This document shows positions 43,013 to 53,898 of a stretch of 64,000 nucleotides of DNA, piece by piece (the first letter of the stretch is position 1; every line of letters begins with the position of its first letter). The position numbers and the translations under genes are program-made. The stretch lies in assembly GCF_000149955.1 (NCBI RefSeq), contig NC_030991.1:1866914-1930913 (forward strand). Reading direction: 5' to 3'. This DNA is from Fusarium oxysporum f. sp. lycopersici 4287 (lineage: Eukaryota > Ascomycota > Sordariomycetes > Hypocreales > Nectriaceae). The notes beneath the pieces were generated by a model. That model was not told where the DNA came from. It ran no database searches and saw nothing but the letters and a program-made list of their open reading frames with translations.

Positions 43013-43294
43013 ATGAAGGTACCTCTTCAACTTCTCACTGTATGCCTTGGAGCGCCTGCTGCCGCCTACCCCCCAAACGATAAGAAGCTCAGTAGCACAG
43101 TTAATGTCGCTGTTGCTCTACCAACCACTACAGCCCTGTCCTGGATGTCTAAATGGTTCTCTAAAGACTCCAACGCATACAAATGCTTCGAAAACCTGAA
43201 TAATTGTTTGAACAACAGCTTGATTGACAACTCAACTAACAACGCGGCTTGCGCTTCAAACTACATGGCATGTACTAAGAATACTATCATTTAA
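43013..43294 (+). CDS. Small secreted protein with four cysteines
   Basis: 93 residues, ATG at 43013, preceded 15-25 bp upstream by TATAAAAGG. A signal peptide covers about residues 1-18 (L-Q-L-L-T-V-C-L-G-A-P-A-A-A). The mature chain is short and Asn-rich, with cysteines at 58, 65, 80 and 87, a symmetrical C-x6-C...C-x6-C that suggests two disulfides. No intron or lesion. I do not recognise the family. Size, secretion and an isolated position in AT-rich accessory DNA fit a candidate effector. The mimp lies 1.7 kb downstream, not in its promoter. Confidence 0.6.
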   Translation: MKVPLQLLTVCLGAPAAAYPPNDKKLSSTVNVAVALPTTTALSWMSKWFSKDSNAYKCFENLNNCLNNSLIDNSTNNAACASNYMACTKNTII

Positions 43295-43969
43295 GAAGAA
43301 GATAGGGTCAGTACTACCGAATGAAGCTTTGTTACAGTAAGATATAATTCTAATGAGTGTATAAATTAAAGGAGTAAAGAAAGAGAAGGAGTCATATAGC
43401 ATAGGCCGTTTCTTTACATCCGTCTTTCTCTTTCTTAGGACAAACGAGTATTATTAGTTTGATGAAAGATGGCATAAGACATAACACTCAGTGATATAAT
43501 GTGTTACATCTATTGTTGAATAAATAAATCATTATTTGGTTTTATCTTTTAGGTTAAAATTCTATGCGGAGAGATTATAAGCCCTAGGGTTTCATTCTTC
43601 TTGAATATACACTAATTCTCTAAAAGCCATCGAGTAGACAGAATATAACTAAATAAAACCTTTTATAATAGTAAATAGTACTAAAACTAGACAGAAATAT
43701 TAGTTATATCTTAATATAAGATGGGATATATAGCTGTACTTCTTATGATATATCTTCAAGACTCTGACCTTAATACATTTACTTTTTGTAAATCCCACAT
43801 ACCTGCTCTTTAATCTCTTGCTAACAGTAAAATTCTTTCCCTTTCCTTGCACTTACTCTGAACCATATCCTAATACTTATTAGCGCTGCAGTTACATGAG
43901 TACTACTAATAATAATCTATATCTTTATATATACTTGACTTCCTCTTCGTATATTATAGGCAACTGTTC

Positions 43970-44050
43970 CGCGTCATTGTAATTGCTACAATAGAAGGCA
44001 TTGTCCAATCTTTTGTATTGTGGCATACTGGCAACGTCACAATTCGAACA
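43970..44050 (-). repeat. Degraded relative of the short solo LTR
   Basis: The block ATTGTAATTGCTACAATAG and CCAATCTTTTG match the reverse complement of the LTR at 36996-37126 in order and spacing. The outer parts are eroded. Confidence 0.45.
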
Positions 44051-44211
44051 CGACATTGCTACAAAATCCACCAGACTTTCTCGGGCTTTTTGCTCCTGAG
44101 ATGGTTTAACACCAATTCCGACTGGCCTGTTCAGGGCTAGGAGTGACGTGCAAGCGAGGTTTGGGTTTTGGACCCAAGCCCAAAGACTCTGGCACTCCCC
44201 TATGCCCTGGA

Positions 44212-44598
44212 TGTAACGCGGGACCTCCTTAGTTACAAAGATACATAGTTAATTATCTTGCGTATCTAAAGATCTGAGACCTACTTGATCAGCATAAAGG
44301 TCTACAGTCCGTCTTGTAATCAAGTCTGCGCTTATGTCATCACAGTCCATTCCCTATATAAGGAAATGGTGACCAATTCTCTCTCACTTTTTGTCACGTT
44401 ATCGAGCAGTCAGGCGATCTGACGATGCATTCAAGACAAAGCCTTAGGCAAAGACGATATTAACGGAACCGTCACTTTTGCTGGGCTTGAGGACCCTACA
44501 GGTCCTTCACTACTTCATCTTTTTAACCAGGCATGTTTTTGGGGATTCCCCTCTTTCAGACACACACTCTTTTTTATTCAAGCCACTAATCGCTTACA
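44212..44598 (+). repeat. Candidate solo LTR, 387 bp
   Basis: Starts TGTAACGCGGG and ends CGCTTACA (TGTAA/TTACA inverted termini), flanked by TGGA on both sides (44208-44211, 44599-44602). It contains a TATA-like CTATATAAGG near 44354. No internal retrotransposon sequence adjoins it. Four-base flanks could be chance, so support is moderate. Confidence 0.45.
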
Positions 44599-45037
44599 TG
44601 GACACAAGTCAGCTACCTCAACTTAATCAGGTTAACTAAGGTCACAAGAGGGTAAATCCGAGTCAAATGCTAATTCAAGTGACCTCATAAAATTCCACAA
44701 CCAACTGCTTCTTCTGCGACTATTTGGGGTAAAAGTCTGGGAACGCGGAGAGCTTGCTTTAAGTATTGGGCTTTACAGCAATCAAAGTAAATAGGAGATA
44801 TATAGCTAACATCTACGATTTGAAAATTGCGATCAGAAAGAAGAATACGCGGGGGCGCCCACTTTGAACACGCATTACAGCATACGGTCTGCCAGTCAGA
44901 AAAGATGACCAATCAGGCTACGCCAGTGACAGGTTCCAGGCAGGAGACTTAGATCCAGTTAAAAACAAGAACATACTCCACGTGCATTTACGGACCAATC
45001 TTTGAACACAAGAATTTCCCACTAACCCGCATTCGTA

Positions 45038-45261
45038 CAGTGGGATGCAACAAGTTTGAATACCGGGCGTTTATCTTCTTTCGCCGCTAGCCTCTTTGAG
45101 CCAGCTACCACGTGCATATCAGCTTTTGCACAGCTAATAAGTATATAGTGATTGGCTAGATTGAGCTTCTTCTTCAGATTAGAAGCAGGCTGAACTCCAA
45201 ATAGGCTAGACAGGGGGTTATCAGCACTTCAAAAGGTATTCAAACTTATTACATCCCACTG
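45038..45261 (+). mobile_element. mimp (miniature impala-type element), 224 bp
   Basis: The left end CAGTGGGATGCAACAAGTTT and the right end (reverse complement CAGTGGGATGTAATAAGTTT) are the 27-bp mimp terminal repeats, each flanked by TA. Length 224 bp is typical. mimps share termini with the Tc1/mariner element impala and are a hallmark of Fusarium oxysporum. They are known to cluster in promoters of effector genes on accessory chromosomes. The nearest downstream start is the bZIP-like gene at 45933, 671 bp away. No impala transposase is present in the window. Confidence 0.95.
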
Positions 45262-45932
45262 TATTGAGTGTTTAGATGATCTAGAGTTCTTTGGCTGCCC
45301 ACCTTGTACATCACACAAAATAAAGATCTAAAAATTGATTCGCAGCTAGCCTTACCCCACCACATAAATCACGTAGTAAAATTCCGTAGGAAACCAATGC
45401 CGTTTATGGCCTAGTGAAACCTCTCAATTCCATAGTTGTAGACTAAAGGCATACTTCAACCTAGGCTGGATTACCAAACTTGCACGGCCTACGACACTAA
45501 ATAGTTGGGCTCCAAGCTAGCCTTATTAATTGTATTGATCTCATAAATATGCCCCATTGGGAGATAGTGCCGATGAAATGCAGAACCATTCCAGTCTGTT
45601 AAAGCGAACGCACGGATCAGTAGTAAAGCTCGTTCAATCGGCCTAACCCAGTCAGGTCTTGGCTATCGACGGAAACGCCATTTGCCGGGAATGACGGCGC
45701 GACAGAGAGAAGAATGTTGTGTCAGGTGTGGATAAGCATCAGTAGACTAGCTTCTTTACCCCCAGGCACTCCGGATCTCTCGCGTGCGGGCATTCATCTG
45801 CTCAGAATCACCACCAGTACCACAAAATAATAGGACAGAGAGTATTCAGGCGCTTCTGGGTGTTGATAGTTCCCTTTCTCTCTTCTCCTGCTGCTTCGAT
45901 CATCAGCTGAACTTCTCGTATAGAGATGTAAC

Positions 45933-46805
45933 ATGCAGTCTCCCACCACGTGGATGATAGAACCCTCAGTATTGCCCACTGATATGGAGGGCTGCTCAAG
46001 CTTTGGGGCACCTCACTTTCCAGAAGCCCTTTTATGGAAGCAATGGTGGCCGTCAGGCCAGCTGATACAGTTTGACTTGAGGGAGGCCAAGAGGAGCACG
46101 TCAGACAATGTTTATACGCAGACTGGCAATCTTATCGACGGCTATTTACATGACTACAACATTGATTCGACACGCCGTCGGCATTACACCAGCCATGAGA
46201 TGAGTCATGCAAATTCGTGGAACGGCTTGAATTCTGATGTAGAACGTACAACCCTGTTTACGGTTGCTGAGCCTGAGATTTTCAAGGAATCACCTGGCCA
46301 GGGCCACCCGAACTTGCCCTCAATCCAAACGACAACACATCGAAAGACAAATTGTTACTCTGACGACCCGACATTTTGTGACTTTACTGGACGGACCCCT
46401 CAGGGTAGTAGATATATCGATCCCCAGCCAAATAAAGAGGAAAAGTCGTCCCCCGTTCGTGGCACAAATAGTAGTAGCAGTTTCCAACACGGGAATGATC
46501 GTATGAAGAGAATGCGGAAAGGAAACAAAGCATCAGCCAATAAGCTCTACGCCAAGTTCGCCAAGCGGAGGGAAGAACGGCAAGGGCTTGAGTCCAGCAT
46601 GCAGAACCTGGAGAAGATCCACCGCGATCTTTCTAACTGTGTGGCCAACCTGACATTCGAGGTATATGAGCTTAAGATGCAACTTTTACATCAGTCAGGG
46701 TGTAATTGCACCCTCATGCAGAACTACCTCATTCACGAATCAGGTCGATATATTCAGGCACTAGAAGCAAAGTCACAACAAGAAGCCTCACATTGGCGGT
46801 TGTAG
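45933..46805 (+). CDS. Divergent bZIP-like protein with mimp in its upstream region
   Basis: 290 residues, ATG at 45933, no intron needed. Residues about 189-255 align with the bZIP at 28286: M-K-R-M-R-K-G-N-K-A-S-A-N-K-L-Y-A-K, then R-D-L-S-N-C-V-A-N-L and L-K-M-Q-L-L-H-Q-S. The C-N-C-T-L-M-Q-N-Y tail matches C-E-C-A-L-I-Q-R-Y there. The normal N-x2-A-A-x-K-C-R basic motif has become N-K-A-S-A-N-K-L-Y, so DNA contacts are probably changed or lost while the zipper is kept. It could dimerise with, and modulate, the intact ATF-like bZIP. The N-terminal half is unconserved. Confidence 0.65.
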   Translation: MQSPTTWMIEPSVLPTDMEGCSSFGAPHFPEALLWKQWWPSGQLIQFDLREAKRSTSDNVYTQTGNLIDGYLHDYNIDSTRRRHYTSHEMSHANSWNGLNSDVERTTLFTVAEPEIFKESPGQGHPNLPSIQTTTHRKTNCYSDDPTFCDFTGRTPQGSRYIDPQPNKEEKSSPVRGTNSSSSFQHGNDRMKRMRKGNKASANKLYAKFAKRREERQGLESSMQNLEKIHRDLSNCVANLTFEVYELKMQLLHQSGCNCTLMQNYLIHESGRYIQALEAKSQQEASHWRL

Positions 46806-48346
46806 AATCTGATGCAACTCAGGCAAAGATGAAAATAGTAGTTAGATGGCTTAAGAATTGCAAACACCATTGCATAGCTTGTGGAAAACTCATTATTAAG
46901 AGAGATTCTACCTAATGGTATTATCATTTCACGATATTATTCGTCGTTTGAGGACAGGGATCTAATTGGTTTACTTACCACAGAGTATTCTTGTATCGTT
47001 TTCTACTGCTTCTTGTCAAAGTTTGCGCCGCAGAGAGGTTATCATTGTCCTACTTTGTTCAATAGCAGCTTTCCTCACTTCAATGCACAATCTGTTTTGT
47101 ATTTAATCTGGAAGTCAGGAGGGTTAGGTTCGAAGATAACGTCCATGTGTCTCTGATCTTAGGTTTACGACATATTTTGGAAGGAGTCGAGTAGTGTAAT
47201 ACAGCCTGTCTTGTAAACTGCCAGAAGCAGCCATCATAAGTACGGTATGCGGATTTCTCTAAGCCACAGACGAGCACCGGAGCATTGATGCAAAGTATGA
47301 CACTTTCAGAGTACAAGAGAGCTGTTGATGTAAGCACTGCAGTCTTGATTTAACTAGCTAGAAATGTCCGACGGATCACCTCAGGGCTTAACACCGTGAT
47401 AAGTCACAGCTCATAGCCTGAGAACAAACTCGGCAGTGCTTGCTAGAAAATCATAGCAAGCGAGATGTTCTACTCCAGGGCTGAATAGGGAACAACACTT
47501 AAAGGTCACGGCATATCAGTGCTCATAATTACTTCAGAGTAAGGTCCATACTAGCAACATCCTTCTGTAAGCCAGTCCTGATCCCGTCAAGCTCCTTGCA
47601 CGAACTTGTTTCAAAAAGAACATGCCCATTCAAGCAACCAGCATAGTCTAATACAAGAAAGTCTGCGTCTAGGCTAGTTATGCTTCATTGCTGGCCTTAT
47701 ACATACCATATTTCCCATCGTTGTTCCTTTACGCATATAAGCAGCTATTATCGGGCTTTCAGTAGCGACTAGTCTCCTTCCGAATACTCAGTGATAAGTG
47801 GCAACGCTCTCAGTGTTTTGCTAAGAGGTACTTGTCCATAAGGAACAATTGTTGCAGGCTGGACATTGACGGTCAAAGCCTAAGTCGTCTGGTTTATCAA
47901 TCAGACTGGTGATATTTGAACGCGATCTCGGTGGCATAATATTGGTGTGCATTAGCTAGTTTCGAGATGCAATGCTGCCGCAGAGTCTGGGATAGATTCC
48001 CAAAGCAACCCATGTAACTCAAAAATAAGCATGAAAATTAAAAGTCTCTACTCAATAGCCGCGCATAGTCTTGCCTATTAGCATGCAGCTCGTAAGGAAC
48101 TTCACTTACTTTAACTCAAACGTTAAAGAATTTCAGTTACCAGTCACTTGGGGGCGACATTATATAAATGCCTGTAAGTAAGGCATCATAAAGTTTGCCA
48201 ACTAGACTCCAACACAATAACCATATCGTTCGGACTTCCATGCATAATCAGGCGCCAAACACCATCACAATCGAACCCTAGTCCTTAGGTTGCAGGTAAA
48301 TTATACTCCGCTTAAATCTTCCCGGTTGGGTTGCAAACATACATTA
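46806..48346. other. Intergenic
   Basis: No gene, TIR or LTR supported across 1.5 kb. Confidence 0.4.
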
Positions 48347-50562
48347 CCATATACAACCCCCCTTTCGACAGCCCCACCCTTTCGTCAAGCAAAAAAAAAA
48401 TAGCACCACCAAAATTCGTCAACTTCACTTATACGAAATTTGGCCAGAATAAATAGCTACCTAAAAGAAGCTTCTTTTATTGATTATATAAATGAGTGGA
48501 GATAATTATTTTGACCCGTTGAGGATGTGCTGGGCACGCGATATATGCAAGTCATGCTATTGAAATATTTTCAATATGGTCACTAACCTCCTCACCGCTC
48601 TTTCTCGTGATTTTTGATCTTTACCCTCGACAACAGCAGAAAAATGCCTAAATCACGACTTAAATGGGAATATACAGAGGACGATATGGCTGACGCCATA
48701 TTGGACATTACCGATCATGGTTTTTCACCCCCTCAAGCGGCCCAGAGAAGAGGAGTGCCCCGAACGACCCTCATCGATAGACTTAATGGCCGTGGGGCCG
48801 CTGAAGACCAGATCCAGCCTCGCCGACGTTTGTCCAAGAGCCAAGAAGATAGGCTCGCTTTCTGGATACTCCGTCAGGAGTCTTTGGGCTATGCTCCGTC
48901 CCACAGTCAGATCCGCGCTTGCGTCATGGGCCTGCTGAGACAGCAGGGCGAACATCCCGACTTAGGACGTAACTGGGTGATCAAGTTTATCAATCGCCGC
49001 GCAGACCTAAAGACCAAGATGGGTAGACGTCAAGAAGCTAAAAGGTTCGACTCTTTCACACCTAGAGCGGTTCATTGGTACTTTGATATCCGGGATGGCC
49101 AGTATGGCTGGATCAAGCCTGAAAACACCGTCAACGTTGATGAAGGCGGTATTATGACTGGTTTCGGCAAGTATTCACCTCTATTACTTGTCGGTGCTTG
49201 CATTTTGACCGACTAATTCTCTTCATTCAGGCCTAGATAGCTTAGTTGTTGGAAGCGCGGACCCGAAGCGCAAGGCCTTCCTCAAGGGACCACAGACTCG
49301 GAATTGGACTTCATTCATCGAAGCTGTCACTGCTGACGGCCGCGCTTTAGTTCCTGGCATAATCTTCAAGGGGAAGGAACTGCAGAAACAATGGTTCCTT
49401 GACGAGTTCAAGCAGATAGCAGACTGGTATTACATAACTTCGCCCAACGGGTGGACTGATGACCACATAGGCATTGAATGGCTTGAAAGAGTTTATCTGC
49501 CCCAGACGACACCTGCTGACGACTCAGACGCTAGACTGATCATTTTAGATGGCCACGGAAGCCATGCAACAGTATGTCCTCCATTTTCCCCATCTCACGA
49601 TCAGTGCTGAGTGGTGGAAGGATGAATGGATGGCCACGTGTTTTTTAAACAATGTTTATTGCTGCTATCTACCAGCACACTGCTCTCATGGACTCCAACC
49701 ACTAGACAATGGAGTCTTCAACGCGTTAAAGGCTGCATATCGAAGAGAGCTGGAAAGGTTCGCCTCGTTGACTGATTCCGCTCCGATGGACAAGGTCAAT
49801 TTCATCAGGGCCTACGCCAAGGCTCGCCGAGTTGGAATGACTAAGAAGAACATACTGTCAGGCTGGAGGGTCACTGGCAACTGGCCGATTTCGCGTTCCA
49901 AAGCGCTGCGACACCCTGAAATCCAACGAGACAGGCCAAACAGCGACCCAAGAGTGACTCCTGAACCTAGGCCGTATCTTGGCTCGGACGATACTCCACA
50001 GACGAGCCGTCAAATTCGAGATCTTGGGCTGAACAAAACACCAAAGACGCGGAGACGGTACAAAGTGATAGCCAAGGGCTTTGAGGCTCAACAACAGACA
50101 GTAGCGGCGCATACGCAGAGGATTGCCAGCCTAGAGGAAGAATTGGCTCGGCTGAAGAGAAGGAAGAAGAGGAAGGCGGTACCGAATCCTAACAGGCGTT
50201 TTATGACTCTCGGGGAGACTTTAGCTGTTGGAGAAGCCATACCTGAAGGGGAGACTCAAAACGAGTCTGTCGTGGTGGAATCTGTCTGTTCAGACGAGCG
50301 AGAGTCAGAATCAGAGGCTAGCTCGGTCATTGAAGTGAGAGAGGAAGCCGTACCTCAGCAACGGACCACGCGGTCAGGACGGCTTATTAAAAGACCTAAA
50401 TTCTAATAGAGATAGTTGTTCGCTATTGTGAGATGAGATATTTTGCACATGTCCCTCATTTTGGCCGAGTTGTTTATAAGTGAAGTTGTCCATTTTTGGT
50501 GGTGCTATTTTTTTTTTTGCTTGACGAAAGGGTGGGGCTGTCGAAAGGGGGGTTGTATATGG
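48347..50562 (+). mobile_element. pogo/Fot-type transposon, complete and possibly active
   Basis: The terminal inverted repeats (about 80 bp, nearly perfect) start CCATATACAACCCCCC at 48347 and end at 50562. TA lies on each side (48345-48346, 50563-50564). CCTTTCG is repeated at a 17-bp period within each TIR. The exact outer end could lie a few bases further in, at the second TA. It encloses one transposase gene with no lesion once two introns are removed. Confidence 0.9.
48644..50406 (+). CDS. pogo/Fot-type DDE transposase (two introns)
   Basis: Exons 48644-49160, 49231-49571 and 49621-50406 give 547 residues. Intron 1 (GTTTCG...TTCAG, 70 bp) has a weak donor but joins G-G-I-M-T-G to L-D-S-L-V-V-G-S, as the family requires. 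Intron 2 is GTATGT...GGAAG, 49 bp. Domains: HTH_psq (about 10-50), CENP-B-type HTH (about 60-120), and a DDE domain with D166 (N-V-D-E-G-G), D279 (L-I-L-D-G-H-G) and D315 (L-Q-P-L-D-N), spacing DD35D as in Fot elements. A basic K-R-R-K-K-R-K stretch follows a coiled coil near the end and may be a nuclear signal. No stop or shift was found. Confidence 0.88.
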
Positions 50563-50635
50563 TACATAGTAAGCTATAACCTGGCTGCTAATTGTAAGAA
50601 GATGCTTGTTTACTTGGGAAGGCTTAGAGGAAAGA

Positions 50636-53600
50636 CAGCGCTGCCCACAAATCAAATCCAATCAAACAAACTGCCAAACAAATCAATCAAATATGCCATA
50701 ATCTTATTTCAAATCAAACAAATAGAGATACCTCGATTTGACATGACATTTGATATATTTGATACAGGATATGAGGTTGGCGATATGATCTATCGGGCTG
50801 GGGGAACGCGTCCTTGCAGCCTACCCGGAACCGGCTTAATGCTAAAAGCTGGCGAGCTGATCTGACCAATCATAGTCGCTACTTAGATCCTCTATTAGTG
50901 GTCTACCCTCGGCAGGACCTTATCATCGGCCGAGGAGAAAGTAGCCTCTTAACTTTTCTGTCTGTCACCCCCACAGCATCAAACCGCGTCGGTGCCAGTT
51001 TGTTTACTCGCCCATGCGTGCTATTCCTATTGATCGACGCGTAACCTGGTGAAATTTAACGACATCATGCTTCCTTCTCCACCCTCCGCCTTTGCTCTCC
51101 TCCGATCACCGAGAAATTTGGCGATCCAATTTGAGCTAGCGACGCAGACGCCATCGCCAGATCACCCTACCGTTGCGGATCTTCCACAAGCAGTATGGAG
51201 GAACAAACGATATGTTTTAGACGAGTCCCTTTCTCGGAAAGGCTCGAAGGGCCGGAAGAGCTGGATCAAGCGCCACGGATTTTTTGTCGTTGAGATCGAT
51301 TAAGCCCTTACTGGGCCTGCCGTTTGTGCGACGCAAAGGGTCAGCCTGAGTTCTTCGCCGCTGCTGCTACGAGTTCGGCAGCTGACCATCTCCGCAGGTA
51401 TGAGAATGTGACATGGCGAGCTTAAGCATCATTGACCACGCGTAGGTTCCACAGGGTCTTCGAGAGCAGTCAAGGCGCCGACACAGACCCGTCAACCGAT
51501 GAGACTGAACGGCCTAAGCGACGGCGCTTGCAGTACAGCGCCGTGCCGCGTGCTAGAGTCGCGATTATCCGAGAACTGAGCCTGGGACTTCTGATCAATA
51601 CCAATGTTCCCTTTTCTTTCTTTAGCGATACGTTCTTTCAGCAGCTCACCTGGCAACTTGACCCTCATCTATCTGATCAGATATCATGGAGCCGGCAATC
51701 GATGAGCCGCTTGTTGGATGACATGTACAAGACCAAGAAGGACAGGGTCAAGCAGGAGCTCTCGGATGCCCTTAGCAAAATTCATCTGGGGTTCGACCTC
51801 TGGACATTACCGAATCGACACGCTGTCATGGCAGTCAAGGCTCATTTTCTTGACCGCCAGGGGAAGCACCAGTCGCGCCTACTGGCACTCCGACGCCAGC
51901 TCGGGTGTCATAGCGGAGAGAATCTCGCGGTGACACTTGGGTAAGTTGTGCGTGAGTGGAAGATAGAGGATCGAGTTGGAACAGTGATCTCGGATAACGC
52001 ATCTTCCAACGACACCTGACTTCTGAACTTCTACGGAGATCTCGATGCAGAAATGAGCCTGGTGGACATCCGCGCTAGACGTATGCGCTGCTATGGACGC
52101 ATCTTGAACCTGGTTGCTCGCGCCTTCCTGTACGGCGAAGATCTTGAGGCTTTCGAGGCTGTATTGTTTATATTGCGCAGTGTGTGCTGGGTGAAAGTAT
52201 ATTTTATACAACTTGGTTATTTATTATTAAGATGAGAGCTCTTCTCGGCTTTATATCTCTAGATAGTTTCATCTAGGACTTTGAACTTTAAATCTAGGAC
52301 TTTCAGACTAATAGTCTGAATCCTGAAGATAAGGGGGATTCCCAGATTTTCCAACAGGCTGAATCTCAGGTCTTCAACTTCCTTGGTCGCCACGAGGATG
52401 ATCTACGACACTGGAGAAAGAAAGGGCTGGTAGGAAAGCTCCACAATGTTGTCAAGTTTATCAGGTCACCTCCTCAGAGGAGCGAGCTCTTTAAGAAGAT
52501 CTCGCGCGAGAATGACGAAGCACAAGAATATCTCTTGGCGGGCGAGTCGACGGCGGAGCTAGAGGTCGTCATGAACAACGACACGAGATGGAACTCCACT
52601 TATCTCATGATCTCTCGAGCGCTCGTCAAGCAGGGAGACATTAGGGCGTTCTTGGTTCATCCAGAGGTGGAGAAATGGCTGCCCGAGGCCGACATGTTGA
52701 AGGGAGATGACTGAAGACTCTTGGCAGAGATCAAACATATCCTTGAGCCATTCTATCTGCAGACTATGAGAAAGCAGGGCTGGGGTAGCGAGGGAGGTGA
52801 TGACAGGCATGGAGTACTTGCTGGAACACCTGGAGGATCGGAAGTTGTTCCATCATGTTGTCCCAGACGACGCAGTGGGAGAGAATACAGATTCTCAAGT
52901 CGAACCGGCCCGAGGGCGACCGGATCGAAATCGGCAGCTTCCTGCTAGGTTTAGAGATTGCGAGATGGATATACATCCACGAAAGTCAATGGAAAGCTCC
53001 TTGCCAGGTCGTGGGTCGGGACAATGCGATGATGGACCAGGCAAGTCATCAGGATCATCGGGAATCGACGACATGGGGAAGGATCACTGACACTATCTGA
53101 GACTGTCCATCATAACCGCCTGGCAGAAACTTAATGAGTACTACACTAAGCTTGGAGAGTCACCGTTGTTCGCCGCATCCATTATCCTCAACCCGTCACT
53201 CGGCATGAGCTATCTGGAGGTGAACTGGGCGTCAGAGGAGCAGCTTGTGTGGGTAAGGGATGCCAAGATTGGACTGTCTGACTACCTCGACCGCTGGTAC
53301 CGCTGCAGTCGGCCGGTGGATGAGTAGCAGAAGGCGATTGTGGAGAGAGCGGCATTCCCAATTGTACCACGAAAGACATCTGAAGCTAGTGTGTTTAGGC
53401 AATGGGCTAAAAGCAGGACTGCGAAGACTACGGCGATGAGTAGCGAGCTGGAGCGATATCTGCGGCTAGAGCCACAAGAAACTGAGGATCCAATTGAATG
53501 GTGGATGGGTCGGCGGGGGCAGTTTCCCATGGTCAGCCAGCTGGCTCTCGATATACTTGCGATACCGGCGATGGCGACTGATTGTGAGAGGTCATTCAGC

Positions 53601-53898
53601 CTGGCCAAGCTGACGTTGACGTCGCAGAGGCTTTCAATGGCGACGGAAACATTGGAGAAGTTACAATGCCTCAAGAACTGGGTCAGGCATGGCGTGGTGA
53701 AGCTAGGGGCGACAGCGGGTGGGAGGGATGAACTCCAGTGGGAGATTGGAAATAGTAGTATGGAGAGCACAGATGTTGAGATTTGAAATGTTTGAAATAT
53801 TTGATCAAGTATTTCAAACAACACATCCAGTACCGGAGGCTGCCAAATATCTTAAATATGGCCCCGGATTTGATTTGTTTGATTTGTGGGCAGCGCTG
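50636..53898 (+). mobile_element. hAT transposon, full length, inactivated
   Basis: The left end CAGCGCTGCCCACAAATC (50636) and its reverse complement ending at 53898 are the TIRs. Subterminal AATCAAACAAAT-like repeats occur at both ends. The 8 bases outside differ (AGGAAAGA left, ATCAGTGG right), so no target duplication survives and one side has been rearranged. The transposase carries several stops and shifts. The element begins 73 bp after the pogo element. Confidence 0.88.
51055..53786 (+). pseudogene. hAT transposase pseudogene
   Basis: The start region encodes a BED-type zinc finger: S-W-I-K-R-H-G, then in a shifted frame Y-W-A-C-R-L-C and A-A-D-H-L-R. A 48-bp intron (51398-51445) links it to R-F-H-R-V-F. 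The catalytic part (F-D-L-W-T, M-A-V-K-A-H-F) follows. Lesions: TAA plus a shift near 51301, TGA near 52018 (in N-D-T-x-L-L-N), a disrupted stretch at 52160-52330, TGA near 52711 (normally Trp), a frame shift near 52790, and TAG at 53325-53327, where the copy at 1-1259 has CAG. The C-terminal dimerisation domain is well preserved (to about 53710). Most substitutions are C-to-T/G-to-A type, compatible with RIP. Confidence 0.85.

Noticed and set aside
43013..45261. mimp in the promoter of the secreted-protein gene at 43013
   Set aside because: The gene points toward the mimp, which lies 1.7 kb beyond its 3' end.
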